This document shows positions 41,261 to 49,996 of a stretch of 64,000 nt of DNA, in pieces. Source of the DNA: Acidovorax sp. Leaf191 (lineage in GTDB: Bacteria > Pseudomonadota > Gammaproteobacteria > Burkholderiales > Burkholderiaceae_C); the NCBI RefSeq assembly GCF_001424425.1, contig NZ_LMPT01000018.1, positions 372,001-436,000 of the forward strand, written 5' to 3'. A model generated the notes under the pieces. The model was not told where the DNA came from and did no database searches. It saw only the letters and a program-made list of their open reading frames with translations. Position numbers and translations under genes: made by a program. How positions within the stretch are numbered: position 1 is the first letter of the stretch; the number at the start of each line of letters is the position of its first letter.

Positions 41261-41893
41261 ATGAGCCTGCACCGCGAAAACGCCAAGATGGTCGGCAAGC
41301 TGGTCGTGATCGCGGCCGGCATGTTCGCCTTCGGCTACGTGCTGATCCCCATCTACAAGCACATCTGCGAGATGACGGGCATCAACATCCTGTCGCTCTC
41401 CGAGCGGCAGGTGCCAGGCAACGGCGTGGCGGGCAAGGACGTGAAGGTGCCTGCCAACACGCAGGTGGACAAGACCCGCACCATCACCGTCGAGTTCGAC
41501 GCCAATGCGCGCGGCCCCTGGGACTTCAAGCCCGCGCAGCGTTCGGTGCAGGTGCACCCTGGCGAGCTGACGACGGTGATGTACGAGTTCCAGAATGTGC
41601 AAAACCGCCGCATGGCGGCCCAGGCCATCCCGAGCTATGCGCCCCGTCAGGCGGCAGCGCATTTCAACAAGCTCGAGTGCTTTTGCTTCAACCAGTACAC
41701 GCTCGAGCCGGGTGAGAAGAAGGAGTGGCCGGTGGCCTTCGTGATCGACCCGCGCCTGTCCAAGGACGTGACCACGATCACGCTGTCCTACACCTTCTTC
41801 GAAGTTGGCGGCAAGACGCCTGCGGCACCCGAATCGACCGCAGCCGTGAGCCCTGTGTTGCCAGCCGCACTGGCGACGGGGGCCGGTTCATGA
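41261..41893 (+). CDS. ctaG: Cytochrome c oxidase assembly protein CtaG (Cox11)
   Basis: A 210-residue Cox11-type copper chaperone that inserts CuB into subunit I. It has one N-terminal helix (VGKLVVIAAGMFAFGYVLIP), a periplasmic immunoglobulin-like domain with the Cu site LECFCFNQYTLEPGEKKEWPV, and a C-terminal SYTFFEVGG. The ATG at 41261 fits. It overlaps the downstream DUF2970 gene (ATGA). Confidence 0.93.
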   Translation: MSLHRENAKMVGKLVVIAAGMFAFGYVLIPIYKHICEMTGINILSLSERQVPGNGVAGKDVKVPANTQVDKTRTITVEFDANARGPWDFKPAQRSVQVHPGELTTVMYEFQNVQNRRMAAQAIPSYAPRQAAAHFNKLECFCFNQYTLEPGEKKEWPVAFVIDPRLSKDVTTITLSYTFFEVGGKTPAAPESTAAVSPVLPAALATGAGS

Positions 41894-42120
41894 ATGCGCC
41901 GGTGGAGCAGCCCGCCGTGGCGGCGAAGCCGCACGAACGCAAGGGCTCGCTGCTGCGCACGGTGCGCGCCGTGGCCTGGTCGCTGATCGGCCTGCGCAAG
42001 GGCAGCGAGTACCAGCAGGATGTGGAGAAGCTCAACCCGCTGCACATCATCGTGGTCGGCCTGGTGGCTGTCTTCCTGCTGGTGATCGGCTTGATCGGGC
42101 TGGTGAACTGGATCGTGTGA
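41890..42120 (+). CDS. DUF2970 single-helix protein
   Basis: A 76-residue protein with a cytoplasmic N-terminus and one membrane helix at the end (HIIVVGLVAVFLLVIGLIGLV). The phrase RTVRAVAWSLIGLRKGSEYQQD is the DUF2970 hallmark. It is translationally coupled to ctaG (4-bp overlap) and probably has a role in oxidase assembly. Confidence 0.8.
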   Translation: MNAPVEQPAVAAKPHERKGSLLRTVRAVAWSLIGLRKGSEYQQDVEKLNPLHIIVVGLVAVFLLVIGLIGLVNWIV

Positions 42121-42223
42121 GTTGCGTGAATAAGTAGATGAATATTGGTCGAATCGGGTGGGGGACGACGTACCCCGAAGACAAGACCGAGACAAACAAA
42201 GATTTTGAGAGCCAGGAGCTGAA

Positions 42224-43105
42224 ATGAGTGCATCGACCCACGGCGGAACCCCGTACTACTACGTGCCTGCAGAGTCTCGCCACCCGGTGATGGCGGCAGC
42301 TGGGCTGTTTTTCGTCATCCTGGGCGCAGGCCAATGGATCAACGGCCACGACTGGGGCAAGTATTCCCTGGCCCTGGGCATGGTGTGGTGGCTGTTCGTG
42401 CTGTACCAGTGGTTCGGCGACGCCGTGCGCGAGAGCCAGGGTGGCCTGTACGGCCACAAGATCGATATCTCCTACCGCTGGAGCATGAGCTGGTTCATCT
42501 TCTCCGAGGTGATGTTCTTCGGCGCGTTTTTCACGGCCCTGTGGTGGGCGCGCTCGCACTCGGTGCCCGCACTGGGCAGCCTGGACAACGCGCTGCTCTG
42601 GCCTGACTTCAAGGCCGTCTGGCCCAGCATCGCCGCGGGCGTCACGGCATCGCCCGCCGGCATCGTGGAGCCCTTCCAGACCGTCGGTCCCTTCTGGCTG
42701 CCCACGATCAACACCGCGCTGCTGCTGACCTCGGGCGTGACGCTGACCATCGCCCACCACGCACTGCGTGAAAACCACCGCGGCAAGACCATCGCCTTCA
42801 TGTGGGCCACGGTGCTGCTGGGCTTCGTGTTCCTGTGCGTGCAGGGCTACGAGTACTACCACCTGTACACCGACCTGAACCTCAAGCTCAACTCGGGCGT
42901 GTTCGGCTCCACCTTCTTCATGCTGACCGGCTTCCACGGCTTCCATGTGTTCCTGGGCATGCTGATGCTGCTGGTGATCACGCTGCGCCTGCAAAAGGGC
43001 CATTTCACGGCCGACAAGCACTTCGGCTTCGAAGGCGCTGCCTGGTACTGGCACTTTGTGGACGTGGTCTGGCTGGGCCTGTACGTGCTGGTCTACTGGA
43101 TGTAG
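42224..43105 (+). CDS. ctaE: Cytochrome c oxidase subunit III
   Basis: A 293-residue subunit III with seven helices. It contains WSMSWFIFSEVMFFGAFFTAL, GIVEPFQTVGPFWLPTINTA and the C-terminal FHVFLGMLMLLVITLR and EGAAWYWHFVDVVWLGLYVL, all conserved in the family. The start ATG 42224 (MSASTHGGTPYYYVPAES) has CAGGAG eight bases upstream. It is the last structural gene of the oxidase operon. Confidence 0.96.
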   Translation: MSASTHGGTPYYYVPAESRHPVMAAAGLFFVILGAGQWINGHDWGKYSLALGMVWWLFVLYQWFGDAVRESQGGLYGHKIDISYRWSMSWFIFSEVMFFGAFFTALWWARSHSVPALGSLDNALLWPDFKAVWPSIAAGVTASPAGIVEPFQTVGPFWLPTINTALLLTSGVTLTIAHHALRENHRGKTIAFMWATVLLGFVFLCVQGYEYYHLYTDLNLKLNSGVFGSTFFMLTGFHGFHVFLGMLMLLVITLRLQKGHFTADKHFGFEGAAWYWHFVDVVWLGLYVLVYWM

Positions 43106-43124
43106 GCAGAGCGCCAGGCACTGA

Positions 43125-43153
43125 CAAAAAAAGCGCCGCAAGGCGCTTTTTTG
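43125..43153 (+). terminator. Rho-independent terminator after ctaE
   Basis: Stem AAGCGCC-GCA-AGGCGCTT with an A-run before and a T-run after, so it works in both directions; it ends the oxidase structural operon. Confidence 0.9.
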
Positions 43154-43262
43154 TTGGTTGTTGGACCAGCCAAAGCGCACCGCTCGCGGCTGCAGGCAGC
43201 TTGGTGGGCCCTGCCGGGATGCTTGGCTGCGGGCGACCAGGGGCACGCACCCCAAAGGGCGT

Positions 43263-43493
43263 TCAGCGGCTCGCAGGCAGCCCCGTGGGTTGGATGTAGC
43301 CGAGCTTCCAGGCCAGCAGCAGGCACAAAAACAGCACAATGGACAATCCGACCCGCACTGCCAGGGCCTTGGCCATGTGGTTGCCCTTGGCCCGGTCGTC
43401 CGTCTCGCTCCGGCCTCTGCGCATCATGAAGAACAGCGCCGACGCGAGGCTCGCCAAAATAGCAATGAACGCCATCACCACAAGATATTTCAT
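43263..43493 (-). CDS. DUF2909 twin-transmembrane protein
   Basis: A 76-residue protein with two membrane helices (VVMAFIAILASLASALFFMM; VRVGLSIVLFLCLLLAWKLGY) separated by a basic-acidic loop. This is the DUF2909 twin-helix family found next to cytochrome oxidase genes. It reads against the flow of the operon and its ATG at 43493 faces the SURF1 gene. Confidence 0.8.
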   Translation of the reverse strand: MKYLVVMAFIAILASLASALFFMMRRGRSETDDRAKGNHMAKALAVRVGLSIVLFLCLLLAWKLGYIQPTGLPASR

Positions 43494-43508
43494 GGAGCCC
43501 ATTATCCC

Positions 43509-44294
43509 GTGACCACTGTCCAACGTCCTGTGGGCCTGCGTTTTTGGCTGATCGCGCTGGCTGCGCTGGTAGGCATGGCCATCACGGCTTCGCTGGGCCG
43601 CTGGCAGCTGTCGCGCGCGGCCGAGAAAGAGGCGCTGCAGGCTGCGCTGGACGAGCGCGGGCGGCTGCCCGCGATCGATGGGGTGAGCCTGTTCGCCAGC
43701 GCGGGCCCCGCAGTGCCAGCCGCAGACACGCAGGCGCTGGTGCACCGTGCGGTGCAGCTCGAGGGGCGTTGGCTGCCTGCGCACACGGTGTACCTCGACA
43801 ACCGCCAGATGCAGGGCCGCCCGGGGTTTTTCGTGCTCACGCCGCTGCAGCTGAGCGCGCCCGGCGGTGGGGTGGTGCTGGTGCAGCGCGGCTGGGCGCC
43901 ACGCAATTTCCAGGACCGCACCCAGTTGCCGCTCATCCAGACGCCGGCAGATGCCGTGGTCCGGGTGGAGGGCCGCGTGGCAGCGTCGCCATCGCGGCTG
44001 TATGAGTTCCAGGGCGCCGATAGTGCTCAGGGGTCTTCCCGCATCCGGCAAAATCTCGACCTGGCAGCGTATCGCACCGAAACCGGTCTTGCGCTCGCCA
44101 ACCTCACGGTGCTCCAGACCGGCACGGCTAGCGAAGGCTTGCAACGCGACTGGCCTGTGGTCGGCGCCGGTGTCGACAAACACTACGGTTACGCATTTCA
44201 ATGGTTCGGGCTCTGCGGCCTGATTGCACTTCTCTATGTCTGGTTCCAACTCGTCCGACGGTTCATTCGCCCGCGCAGCCAGCCTGCCGCCTGA
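43509..44294 (+). CDS. SURF1 family cytochrome oxidase assembly protein
   Basis: A 261-residue SURF1 protein with an N-terminal helix (FWLIALAALVGMAITASLGRWQLSRAAEKE), a periplasmic loop with VYLDNRQMQGRPGFFVLTPL, and a second helix near the end ([19 protein letters not shown]). SURF1 helps haem a insertion. The start is GTG at 43509 (TTVQRPVGL). Its last 59 bp overlap the downstream membrane-protein gene. Confidence 0.9.
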   Translation: MTTVQRPVGLRFWLIALAALVGMAITASLGRWQLSRAAEKEALQAALDERGRLPAIDGVSLFASAGPAVPAADTQALVHRAVQLEGRWLPAHTVYLDNRQMQGRPGFFVLTPLQLSAPGGGVVLVQRGWAPRNFQDRTQLPLIQTPADAVVRVEGRVAASPSRLYEFQGADSAQGSSRIRQNLDLAAYRTETGLALANLTVLQTGTASEGLQRDWPVVGAGVDKHYGYAFQWFGLCGLIALLYVWFQLVRRFIRPRSQPAA

Positions 44295-44982
44295 GGGCCA
44301 GGGGGACGAGCATCCCCTGGGCCTGACCGTGCACACACTGCCTGCTGCAGGCGATGCGGTGGCGTCGGCACAGCGCACGCACCACGGCCGCTGGAAGATG
44401 CTGGGCGTGTTGCTCATCTGCGCGGCCCCGGTCGTCGCCTCCTATTTCACCTACTACGTCATCCGCCCCGAAGGCCGGCGCAACTATGGCGAGCTGATCG
44501 ATCCCCAGCGCACCATGCCGGCCTTGACCGCCACGGCGCTCGATGGCAGCCCGGTGCCGCTGTCCTCGCTCAAGGGCCAATGGCTCCTGGTCAGCGTGGC
44601 CGGGGGGGCTTGCGATGCTGCGTGCCAGAAGCACCTGTACCTGCAGCGGCAGCTGCGCGAGAGCGTTGGCAGGGAGAAGGACCGCGTGGATTGGGTGTGG
44701 CTCGTGAACGATGGCGCGCCCGTGCCTGCCGAGCTGCAGCCCGCGCTGCAGAAGGCCACGGCGCTGCGGGTGGACGCTGCGGCGCTGGGTGCCTGGCTGG
44801 CCCCGGCCGACGGCCACCAGCTGGCCGACCACCTGTACGTGGTCGATCCCATGGGCAACTGGATGATGCGTTTTCCGGCTGCCATGGACAGCAGCGGTGC
44901 GGCCAAGGCCAAGCGTGACCTGGAACGCCTGCTGCGCGCGTCGTCGTCCTGGGACGAGGCCGGCCGGCCAGGAAAGCCCTGA
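44236..44982 (+). CDS. SCO-like membrane protein of the oxidase assembly operon
   Basis: A 248-residue protein with a helix around residues 56-74 ([20 protein letters not shown]) and a periplasmic thioredoxin-like domain. The segment [20 protein letters not shown] bears a CxxxC pair (Cys126, Cys130), the spacing of SCO copper chaperones, although family identity is loose. The start at ATG 44236 overlaps the SURF1 gene by 59 bp. It is followed 2 bp later by ctaA. Confidence 0.75.
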   Translation: MSGSNSSDGSFARAASLPPEGQGDEHPLGLTVHTLPAAGDAVASAQRTHHGRWKMLGVLLICAAPVVASYFTYYVIRPEGRRNYGELIDPQRTMPALTATALDGSPVPLSSLKGQWLLVSVAGGACDAACQKHLYLQRQLRESVGREKDRVDWVWLVNDGAPVPAELQPALQKATALRVDAAALGAWLAPADGHQLADHLYVVDPMGNWMMRFPAAMDSSGAAKAKRDLERLLRASSSWDEAGRPGKP

Positions 44983-44984
44983 CG

Positions 44985-46166
44985 ATGGACGCGTCACAGC
45001 CTTTGTACGACCTCGCGCCGCTGGCCCGCATGATGCTGCTGGGCGTGGTGATCGCGCTGGGCCCGCTCGTGTGGGTGGGGCTGCGCAACCGCGGCACGTC
45101 GCCATTGCGCCGCCTGCAGGCCCTCACGGTGCTCACGCTGTTCCTCACCTTCGATCTGGTGCTGTTCGGTGCGTTCACGCGCCTGACCGACTCGGGCCTG
45201 GGCTGCCCGGACTGGCCCGGCTGCTATGGCAGCGCCAGTCCCGTGGGCGCCCGCAGCGAAATCGCGGCCGCACAGGAGGCCATGCCCACAGGCCCGGTGA
45301 CGCACGGCAAGGCCTGGGTCGAAATGATCCACCGCTACCTGGCCACCGGCGTGGGCGTGCTCATCATCGTGCTCACGGTCTCTGCCTGGGTGCAGCACCG
45401 CCGCGCGGCGCGGGGCGAGGGCGACCGACCGCCGCTGAGCCCCTGGTGGCCCACGTTCACGCTGTTCTGGGTGTGCCTGCAGGGCGCCTTTGGTGCGCTG
45501 ACGGTGACCATGAAGCTCTTTCCTGCCATCGTCACGCTCCACCTGATCGGCGGCTTGGTGCTGCTGGCGCTCCTCTGTGTGCAGGCCGTGCGCCACACCC
45601 ACACCGCACTGGGCAAGGTCCCCGTGGCGGTGTCCCCAGGTCTGCGCCGTGCGCTGGTGTGGACGGGCGTGTTGGTCAGTGCGCAGGTGGTCCTGGGCGG
45701 CTGGGTCAGCACCAACTACGCCGTGCTGGCCTGCACGACCTTCCCCACCTGCCAGGGCAGCTGGTGGCCCGACATGGAGTTTGCGCAGGGCTTTCAGATC
45801 TGGCGCGCGCTCGGCATGCTGCAAGACGGCAGCCACATCAGTTTTGCGGGCCTGACCGCTATCCACTATGTGCACCGGCTCGCGGCCTATGTGGTGCTGC
45901 TGGCGCTGGGCCTGACCGCATGGCGCCTGCACCGCACCGGCGCGCTGCCGGTGCAGGCGCGTTGGCTGGCAGGCCTGGCGCTGCTGCAGCTGGCCACGGG
46001 CCTGTCGAACGTGGTGCTGGACTGGCCCCTGGTCGCCGCCGTGCTGCACACCGGCGGCGCTGCTGCGTTGGTGGTGGTGCTGACCTGGGCCCTGGCGTCC
46101 AGCCGCGTGGCTGCCGCCACCCACAATTTTCCTGTGCGTTCCACCGCACCGAGAGTCTCTGCATGA
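44985..46166 (+). CDS. ctaA: Haem A synthase (COX15/CtaA)
   Basis: A 393-residue COX15-family haem A synthase with about eight helices. Family motifs are [35 protein letters not shown], a central [29 protein letters not shown] and a later [11 protein letters not shown]. It converts haem O to haem A. The ATG at 44985 is two bases after the previous stop. It overlaps ctaB (ATGA). Confidence 0.94.
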   Translation: MDASQPLYDLAPLARMMLLGVVIALGPLVWVGLRNRGTSPLRRLQALTVLTLFLTFDLVLFGAFTRLTDSGLGCPDWPGCYGSASPVGARSEIAAAQEAMPTGPVTHGKAWVEMIHRYLATGVGVLIIVLTVSAWVQHRRAARGEGDRPPLSPWWPTFTLFWVCLQGAFGALTVTMKLFPAIVTLHLIGGLVLLALLCVQAVRHTHTALGKVPVAVSPGLRRALVWTGVLVSAQVVLGGWVSTNYAVLACTTFPTCQGSWWPDMEFAQGFQIWRALGMLQDGSHISFAGLTAIHYVHRLAAYVVLLALGLTAWRLHRTGALPVQARWLAGLALLQLATGLSNVVLDWPLVAAVLHTGGAAALVVVLTWALASSRVAAATHNFPVRSTAPRVSA

Positions 46167-47062
46167 CCGCTGTCCCTGCCCTTGCCGCCCCGCCATCGCG
46201 CTTTGCGCAGTTCTACGCCCTGACCAAGCCGCGCGTTGTGCAACTCATCGTGTTCTGCGCGCTCATCGGCATGGTGCTGGCGGTGCCGGGCATGCCCACC
46301 GCGGCGCAGTTCGGCCTGATGCTCATCGCCTGCGTGGGGGTGTGGCTGGTCGCCGGCGCGGCCGCCGCGTTCAACTGCATCGTGGAGCAGGGCATCGACG
46401 CCAAGATGAAGCGCACCGCCTGGCGCCCCACGGCCAAGGGCGAACTGTCCAATGCCCAGACGCTGCTGTTTTCGGCCGCGCTGTGCGCAGCCGGGTCGCT
46501 GCTGCTCTACTTCTGGGTGAACCCGCTGACCATGTGGCTCACCTTCGCCACGTTCGTCGGCTATGCCGTCGTGTACACGGTGATCCTCAAACCCCTCACG
46601 CCGCAGAACATCGTGATCGGCGGCGCGTCCGGCGCCATGCCCCCGGTGCTGGGCTGGGCGGCCATGACGAACGATGTGGGCCCCGAGGCGCTGATCCTGT
46701 TCCTCATCATCTTCCTGTGGACGCCGCCGCACTTCTGGGCACTGGCGCTGTACCGCGTGGAGGACTACCGCAAGTCCGGCCTGCCCATGCTGCCGGTGAC
46801 CCACGGCAACGAGTTCACGCGGCTGCAGGTGTTCCTCTACACGCTGATCCTGTTCGCGGGCTGCCTCATGCCCTTCGTGTACGGCATGAGCTCGTGGATC
46901 TACCTGGCGGCTGCGGTGGTGCTCAGCGCGGGCTTTTGCGGCTACGGCTTTGCACTGTGGCGCAACTACTCGGACGCGCTGGCGCGCAAGACCTTCCGTT
47001 TTTCACTCATCCACCTGAGCGTGCTGTTCGCGGCGCTGCTGGTGGACCACTATGTGCTGTAA
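46163..47062 (+). CDS. ctaB: Protohaem IX farnesyltransferase (CtaB/CyoE)
   Basis: A 299-residue prenyltransferase with nine predicted helices. It has the UbiA-type Asp-rich motif in [21 protein letters not shown] and the second in [20 protein letters not shown]. It makes haem O for the haem A synthase encoded immediately upstream; four-base overlap of the reading frames. ATG at 46163. Confidence 0.94.
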   Translation: MTAVPALAAPPSRFAQFYALTKPRVVQLIVFCALIGMVLAVPGMPTAAQFGLMLIACVGVWLVAGAAAAFNCIVEQGIDAKMKRTAWRPTAKGELSNAQTLLFSAALCAAGSLLLYFWVNPLTMWLTFATFVGYAVVYTVILKPLTPQNIVIGGASGAMPPVLGWAAMTNDVGPEALILFLIIFLWTPPHFWALALYRVEDYRKSGLPMLPVTHGNEFTRLQVFLYTLILFAGCLMPFVYGMSSWIYLAAAVVLSAGFCGYGFALWRNYSDALARKTFRFSLIHLSVLFAALLVDHYVL

Positions 47063-47067
47063 ATACC

Positions 47068-47679
47068 ATGCTCAAGAGAAATGCTCTTAAAACGATAGCT
47101 GTTGCCGCCCTTTCCATCAGCGGTGGCGGGCTTTTGACGGCATGCACCGAGAAGAAGGCAGAGTTCCGTGGCGTGGACATCACCGGCGCCGACTATGCAC
47201 GCGACCTGCCCCTGACCGACCACAACGGCCAGCCGCGCCACATCAAGGACTTTGCGGGCAAGGTGGTGGTGGTGTTCTTCGGCTTCACGCAGTGCCCCGA
47301 TGTCTGCCCCACGTCGATGCAGGAGCTGGCCGAGGTCAAGCAGATGTTGGGCAAGGACGGCGAGCGCCTGCAGGGCATCTTCGTCACGGTCGACCCGGAG
47401 CGCGACACGCCCGAAGTGCTCAAGGCCTACATGACCAACTTCGACCCCAGCTTCCTGGCCCTGCGCGGCACACCCGAAGAGCTGGCCGCGGTCGCCAAGG
47501 ACTTCAAAATCTACTACAAGAAGGTCGACGGCAAGACGCCCACGAGCTACACCATGGACCACTCCGCCGGCAGCTACGTGTACGACACGGCAGGACGCCT
47601 GCGGGTGTACAACCGCTACGGCAGCGGCGCACAGGCACTGGCTTCGGACGTGAAGGCGCTGCTGGGCGAAGCGGGCTGA
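47068..47679 (+). CDS. SCO family copper chaperone (lipoprotein), signal peptide partly made by a dispersed palindrome
   Basis: A 203-residue SCO protein that delivers copper to the CuA site. The thioredoxin-like core has CPDVCP (Cys76, Cys80) and the third ligand His165 (DHSAGSY). The N-terminus is a lipoprotein signal with a lipobox LTAC (Cys26). Residues about 8-23 (KTIAVAALSISGGGLL) are encoded by copy F of the dispersed palindrome, including a rare ATA codon. It is five bases downstream of ctaB and closes the oxidase assembly operon. Confidence 0.93.
   Translation: MLKRNALKTIAVAALSISGGGLLTACTEKKAEFRGVDITGADYARDLPLTDHNGQPRHIKDFAGKVVVVFFGFTQCPDVCPTSMQELAEVKQMLGKDGERLQGIFVTVDPERDTPEVLKAYMTNFDPSFLALRGTPEELAAVAKDFKIYYKKVDGKTPTSYTMDHSAGSYVYDTAGRLRVYNRYGSGAQALASDVKALLGEAG
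47088..47135. repeat. Dispersed palindrome, copy F, inside the SCO coding region
   Basis: Core ATAGCTGTTGCCGCCCTTTCC with right arm AGCGGTGGCGGGCTTTT. It is in frame with the SCO gene and reads ATA GCT GTT GCC... on the top strand, giving the hydrophobic core of the signal peptide. Confidence 0.85.
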
Positions 47680-47752
47680 GCGGCCGAGCGATCCTCGCCG
47701 CCACCACCTCAGTCACTTCCACCACGTCTGCATCGGCAACGCGTGGCGAAAC

Positions 47753-47784
47753 AAAAAGGGCCCGCTTGCGGGCCCTTGGTTTTT
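47753..47784 (+). terminator. Bidirectional terminator between SCO and Bug genes
   Basis: Ten-bp stem AAGGGCCCGC / GCGGGCCCTT with a two-base loop, preceded by an A-run and followed by a T-run. It fits the convergent gene ends. Confidence 0.9.
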
Positions 47785-47804
47785 ATCAGGTACAGCCGAG
47801 GCCC

Positions 47805-48863
47805 TTATTCGGCCTTGATGCCCCGCATGGCGATCACGCCGCCCAGCAGGTTGGTGTCTGCCTTGATGCGGTTGGCCAGGCCCTCGGGCGAGGTGCCCAC
47901 CACCTGCCAGCCCTGCTGGAACAGCTTGCTGCGCACGTCGGGGCTGCGGGCGATCTCGCTGATCAGTGCCGCCACCTTGGCCTGGATGGGCTTGGGCATG
48001 GTGGCTGGTGCCGCGAAGGCGTTCCAGATCTCGAGGTTGAAGTTCGTGATGCCGGCCTCCGCGAGGCTCGGTACGTCCGGCACCAGCGGGCTGCGGCCCG
48101 CGGATGTGACGCCGATGGCGCGCAGCTTGCCGGCCTTGACCTGGGCCTGGGCCAGGGCGGGGGGCAGCAGCGCCATCTGCAATTGGCCGCCCAACATGGC
48201 CGTGGCCACCTGCGGGTAGCCGGGGTAGGGCACGTGCACGGGGTTGATGTTGCTGCGCGACTTGAGTAGTTCGGTGCCGATGTGGCCGACCGTGCCCACG
48301 CCCGGCGTGCCGTAGCTCCACTTGTCGCCACCATTGCGGGCGGCCACGAAGAATTCGCGGGCATCGGCCGTGGCGGATACGCCGGGCTGGCTCACGGGCG
48401 CGGTCAGCACCAGCGGCGAGGTGCCGATCAGGCTCAGTGGGGCCAGGTCCTTGATGGGGTCATAGGGCACGGCGGGGTTGAGCATCTTGGCGATGGTCAT
48501 GTTGCCGTTGATCATCAGGCCGATGGTGTGGTCGTCACGCGCCTTGGCCACTGCATCGGCGCCGATGTTGCCGCCCGCACCCACCTTGTTCTCCACGATC
48601 ACCGGTTGGCCCAGCGCCTTGGACAGGGGCTCGGCGATGGTGCGTGCCGTCAGGTCCGGCGAAGAGCCTGCGGGAAAGCCCACGATGATGCGCACCGGCT
48701 TGGTGGGCCACGCCACGGGTGCCGCAGCCGCAGCGGGGGCAGCCGCCGCCGCGGGTTTGGTGGCGGGCTTCTGCGGGGACTGCTGTGCAAGGGACCATGG
48801 CGACAGGGCGGCAAGCGCCAATGCCAGGGCGGCGCGGCGGGGAACAGGGCGTGACAAGAGCAT
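47805..48863 (-). CDS. Bug-family periplasmic substrate-binding protein
   Basis: A 352-residue Bug receptor. The N-terminus is a signal peptide (AALALALAALSPWSLAQQ) followed by an unusual alanine-rich linker (KPAAAAAPAAAAAPVAW) before TKPVRIIVGFPAGSSPDLTAR and VENKVGAGGNIGADAVAKA. The start may be TTG at 48857 rather than ATG at 48863: the AAGGAG site abuts the ATG directly but lies six bases from the TTG. The ligand is unknown; no permease is adjacent. Confidence 0.88.
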   Translation of the reverse strand: MLLSRPVPRRAALALALAALSPWSLAQQSPQKPATKPAAAAAPAAAAAPVAWPTKPVRIIVGFPAGSSPDLTARTIAEPLSKALGQPVIVENKVGAGGNIGADAVAKARDDHTIGLMINGNMTIAKMLNPAVPYDPIKDLAPLSLIGTSPLVLTAPVSQPGVSATADAREFFVAARNGGDKWSYGTPGVGTVGHIGTELLKSRSNINPVHVPYPGYPQVATAMLGGQLQMALLPPALAQAQVKAGKLRAIGVTSAGRSPLVPDVPSLAEAGITNFNLEIWNAFAAPATMPKPIQAKVAALISEIARSPDVRSKLFQQGWQVVGTSPEGLANRIKADTNLLGGVIAMRGIKAE

Positions 48864-48899
48864 CTCCTTGGAATTGTTCGTTCGGTAGGCTGGAATGAC

Positions 48900-48922
48900 A
48901 GAGGGCCCCGACGGGGCCCTCT
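48900..48922 (-). terminator. Hairpin downstream of rpoH
   Basis: Ten-bp stem AGAGGGCCCC / GGGGCCCTCT with a three-base loop, 75 bp after the rpoH stop. The T-run on the minus strand is weak (TGTCATT), so it may be only a stabilising hairpin. Confidence 0.6.
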
Positions 48923-48996
48923 GGTGGTTGTGCCAGCCGCGAAGCAGCGATGTTAACGCGCTACTTCGTGCTGCCTCTGGCTAACGGTGCGGAAGC

Positions 48997-49938
48997 TCAT
49001 GCGTATTCCGCCAGTGCCTTCTTCATCTTCTTCATCGCAGCCACTTCGATCTGGCGGATGCGTTCGGCGCTCACACCGTAGACCGCCGCCAGCTCGTGCA
49101 GCGTCATGCCGCCGGTGCCGTCGTCGTTGACCTTGAGCCAGCGCTCTTCGACGATGCGGCGGCTGCGGTCGTCCAGGCTTTCCAGGGCCGTGGCGATGCC
49201 GTCGGTGGCCAGCGCGTCACGCTGGCGCGACTCGATCATGGCGGTGGGCTCGTGCGAAGCGTCGGCCAGGTAGGCGATGGGGCCGAACGCCTGCTCGCCG
49301 TCGTCCGACGGAGCCGGGTCCAGCAGCACGTCGCCGCCCGACATCCGGGTTTCCATCTCGATCACTTCCTCGCGCTTGACGTTGAGCTGCGCGGCCACCG
49401 CGTTGATCTCGCTGTCCGACAGGGTGTCGCGGTGGGTCGCAGCATCGGCCGCAGCAGCGTCTGCCTTGAAACCCTGCTTCATGGACCGCAGGTTGAAGAA
49501 CAGCTTGCGCTGGGCCTTGGTGGTCGCCACCTTCACCATGCGCCAGTTCTTCAGGATGTATTCGTGGATCTCTGCCTTGATCCAGTGCATGGCGTAGCTC
49601 ACCAGGCGCACGCCCTGTTCGGGGTCGAAGCGCTTGACGGCCTTCATCAGGCCCACGTTGCCTTCCTGGATCAGGTCGCCATGGGGCAGGCCATAGCCAA
49701 GGTACTGGCGAGCGATGGACACCACGAGGCGCAGGTGCGACATCACGAGGCGTCCGGCAGCGTCCACATCGCTGTGGTCGCGCAGTTGGCGGGCGTAGGT
49801 CTGCTCTTCCTCGGGGGTCAGCAGCGGCAGGCGGTTGACGGCCGAAATGTAGGCGTCCAAATTGCCCAGCGGGGGCACGAGCGCCCAAGGGTTGGAAGGC
49901 GCCAAAGTCGTCGTCGCGGTTCCATACTGAATGTTCAT
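48997..49938 (-). CDS. rpoH: RNA polymerase sigma factor RpoH (sigma-32)
   Basis: A 313-residue heat-shock sigma factor. Region 2 is clear (HLRLVVSIARQYLGYGLPHGDLIQEGNVGLMKAVKRFDPEQ read in blocks), with the RpoH box QRKLFFNLRSMKQGF, and region 4.2 has LHELAAVYGVSAERIRQIEVAAMKKMKK. It controls heat-shock genes. A perfect CIRCE element 32 bp upstream indicates added repression by HrcA. ATG at 49938 is the family start (MNIQYGT). Confidence 0.95.
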   Translation of the reverse strand: MNIQYGTATTTLAPSNPWALVPPLGNLDAYISAVNRLPLLTPEEEQTYARQLRDHSDVDAAGRLVMSHLRLVVSIARQYLGYGLPHGDLIQEGNVGLMKAVKRFDPEQGVRLVSYAMHWIKAEIHEYILKNWRMVKVATTKAQRKLFFNLRSMKQGFKADAAAADAATHRDTLSDSEINAVAAQLNVKREEVIEMETRMSGGDVLLDPAPSDDGEQAFGPIAYLADASHEPTAMIESRQRDALATDGIATALESLDDRSRRIVEERWLKVNDDGTGGMTLHELAAVYGVSAERIRQIEVAAMKKMKKALAEYA

Positions 49939-49969
49939 TCCAGGAATCCTTTCCTCTAAGCCGTGAATA

Positions 49970-49996
49970 TTAGCACTCGTTCTGATCGAGTGCTAA
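49970..49996. promoter_or_regulatory. CIRCE element (HrcA operator) upstream of rpoH
   Basis: TTAGCACTC, nine bases, GAGTGCTAA: an exact match to the CIRCE consensus, with spacer GTTCTGATC. It lies 32 bp upstream of the rpoH start, well placed for repression by HrcA. Confidence 0.9.

Noticed and set aside
39458..41662. A 734-codon open frame antisense to ctaD and ctaG
   Set aside because: G+C-rich third positions create long antisense frames; its composition is His/Gln/Arg-rich and it lies on top of certain oxidase genes.
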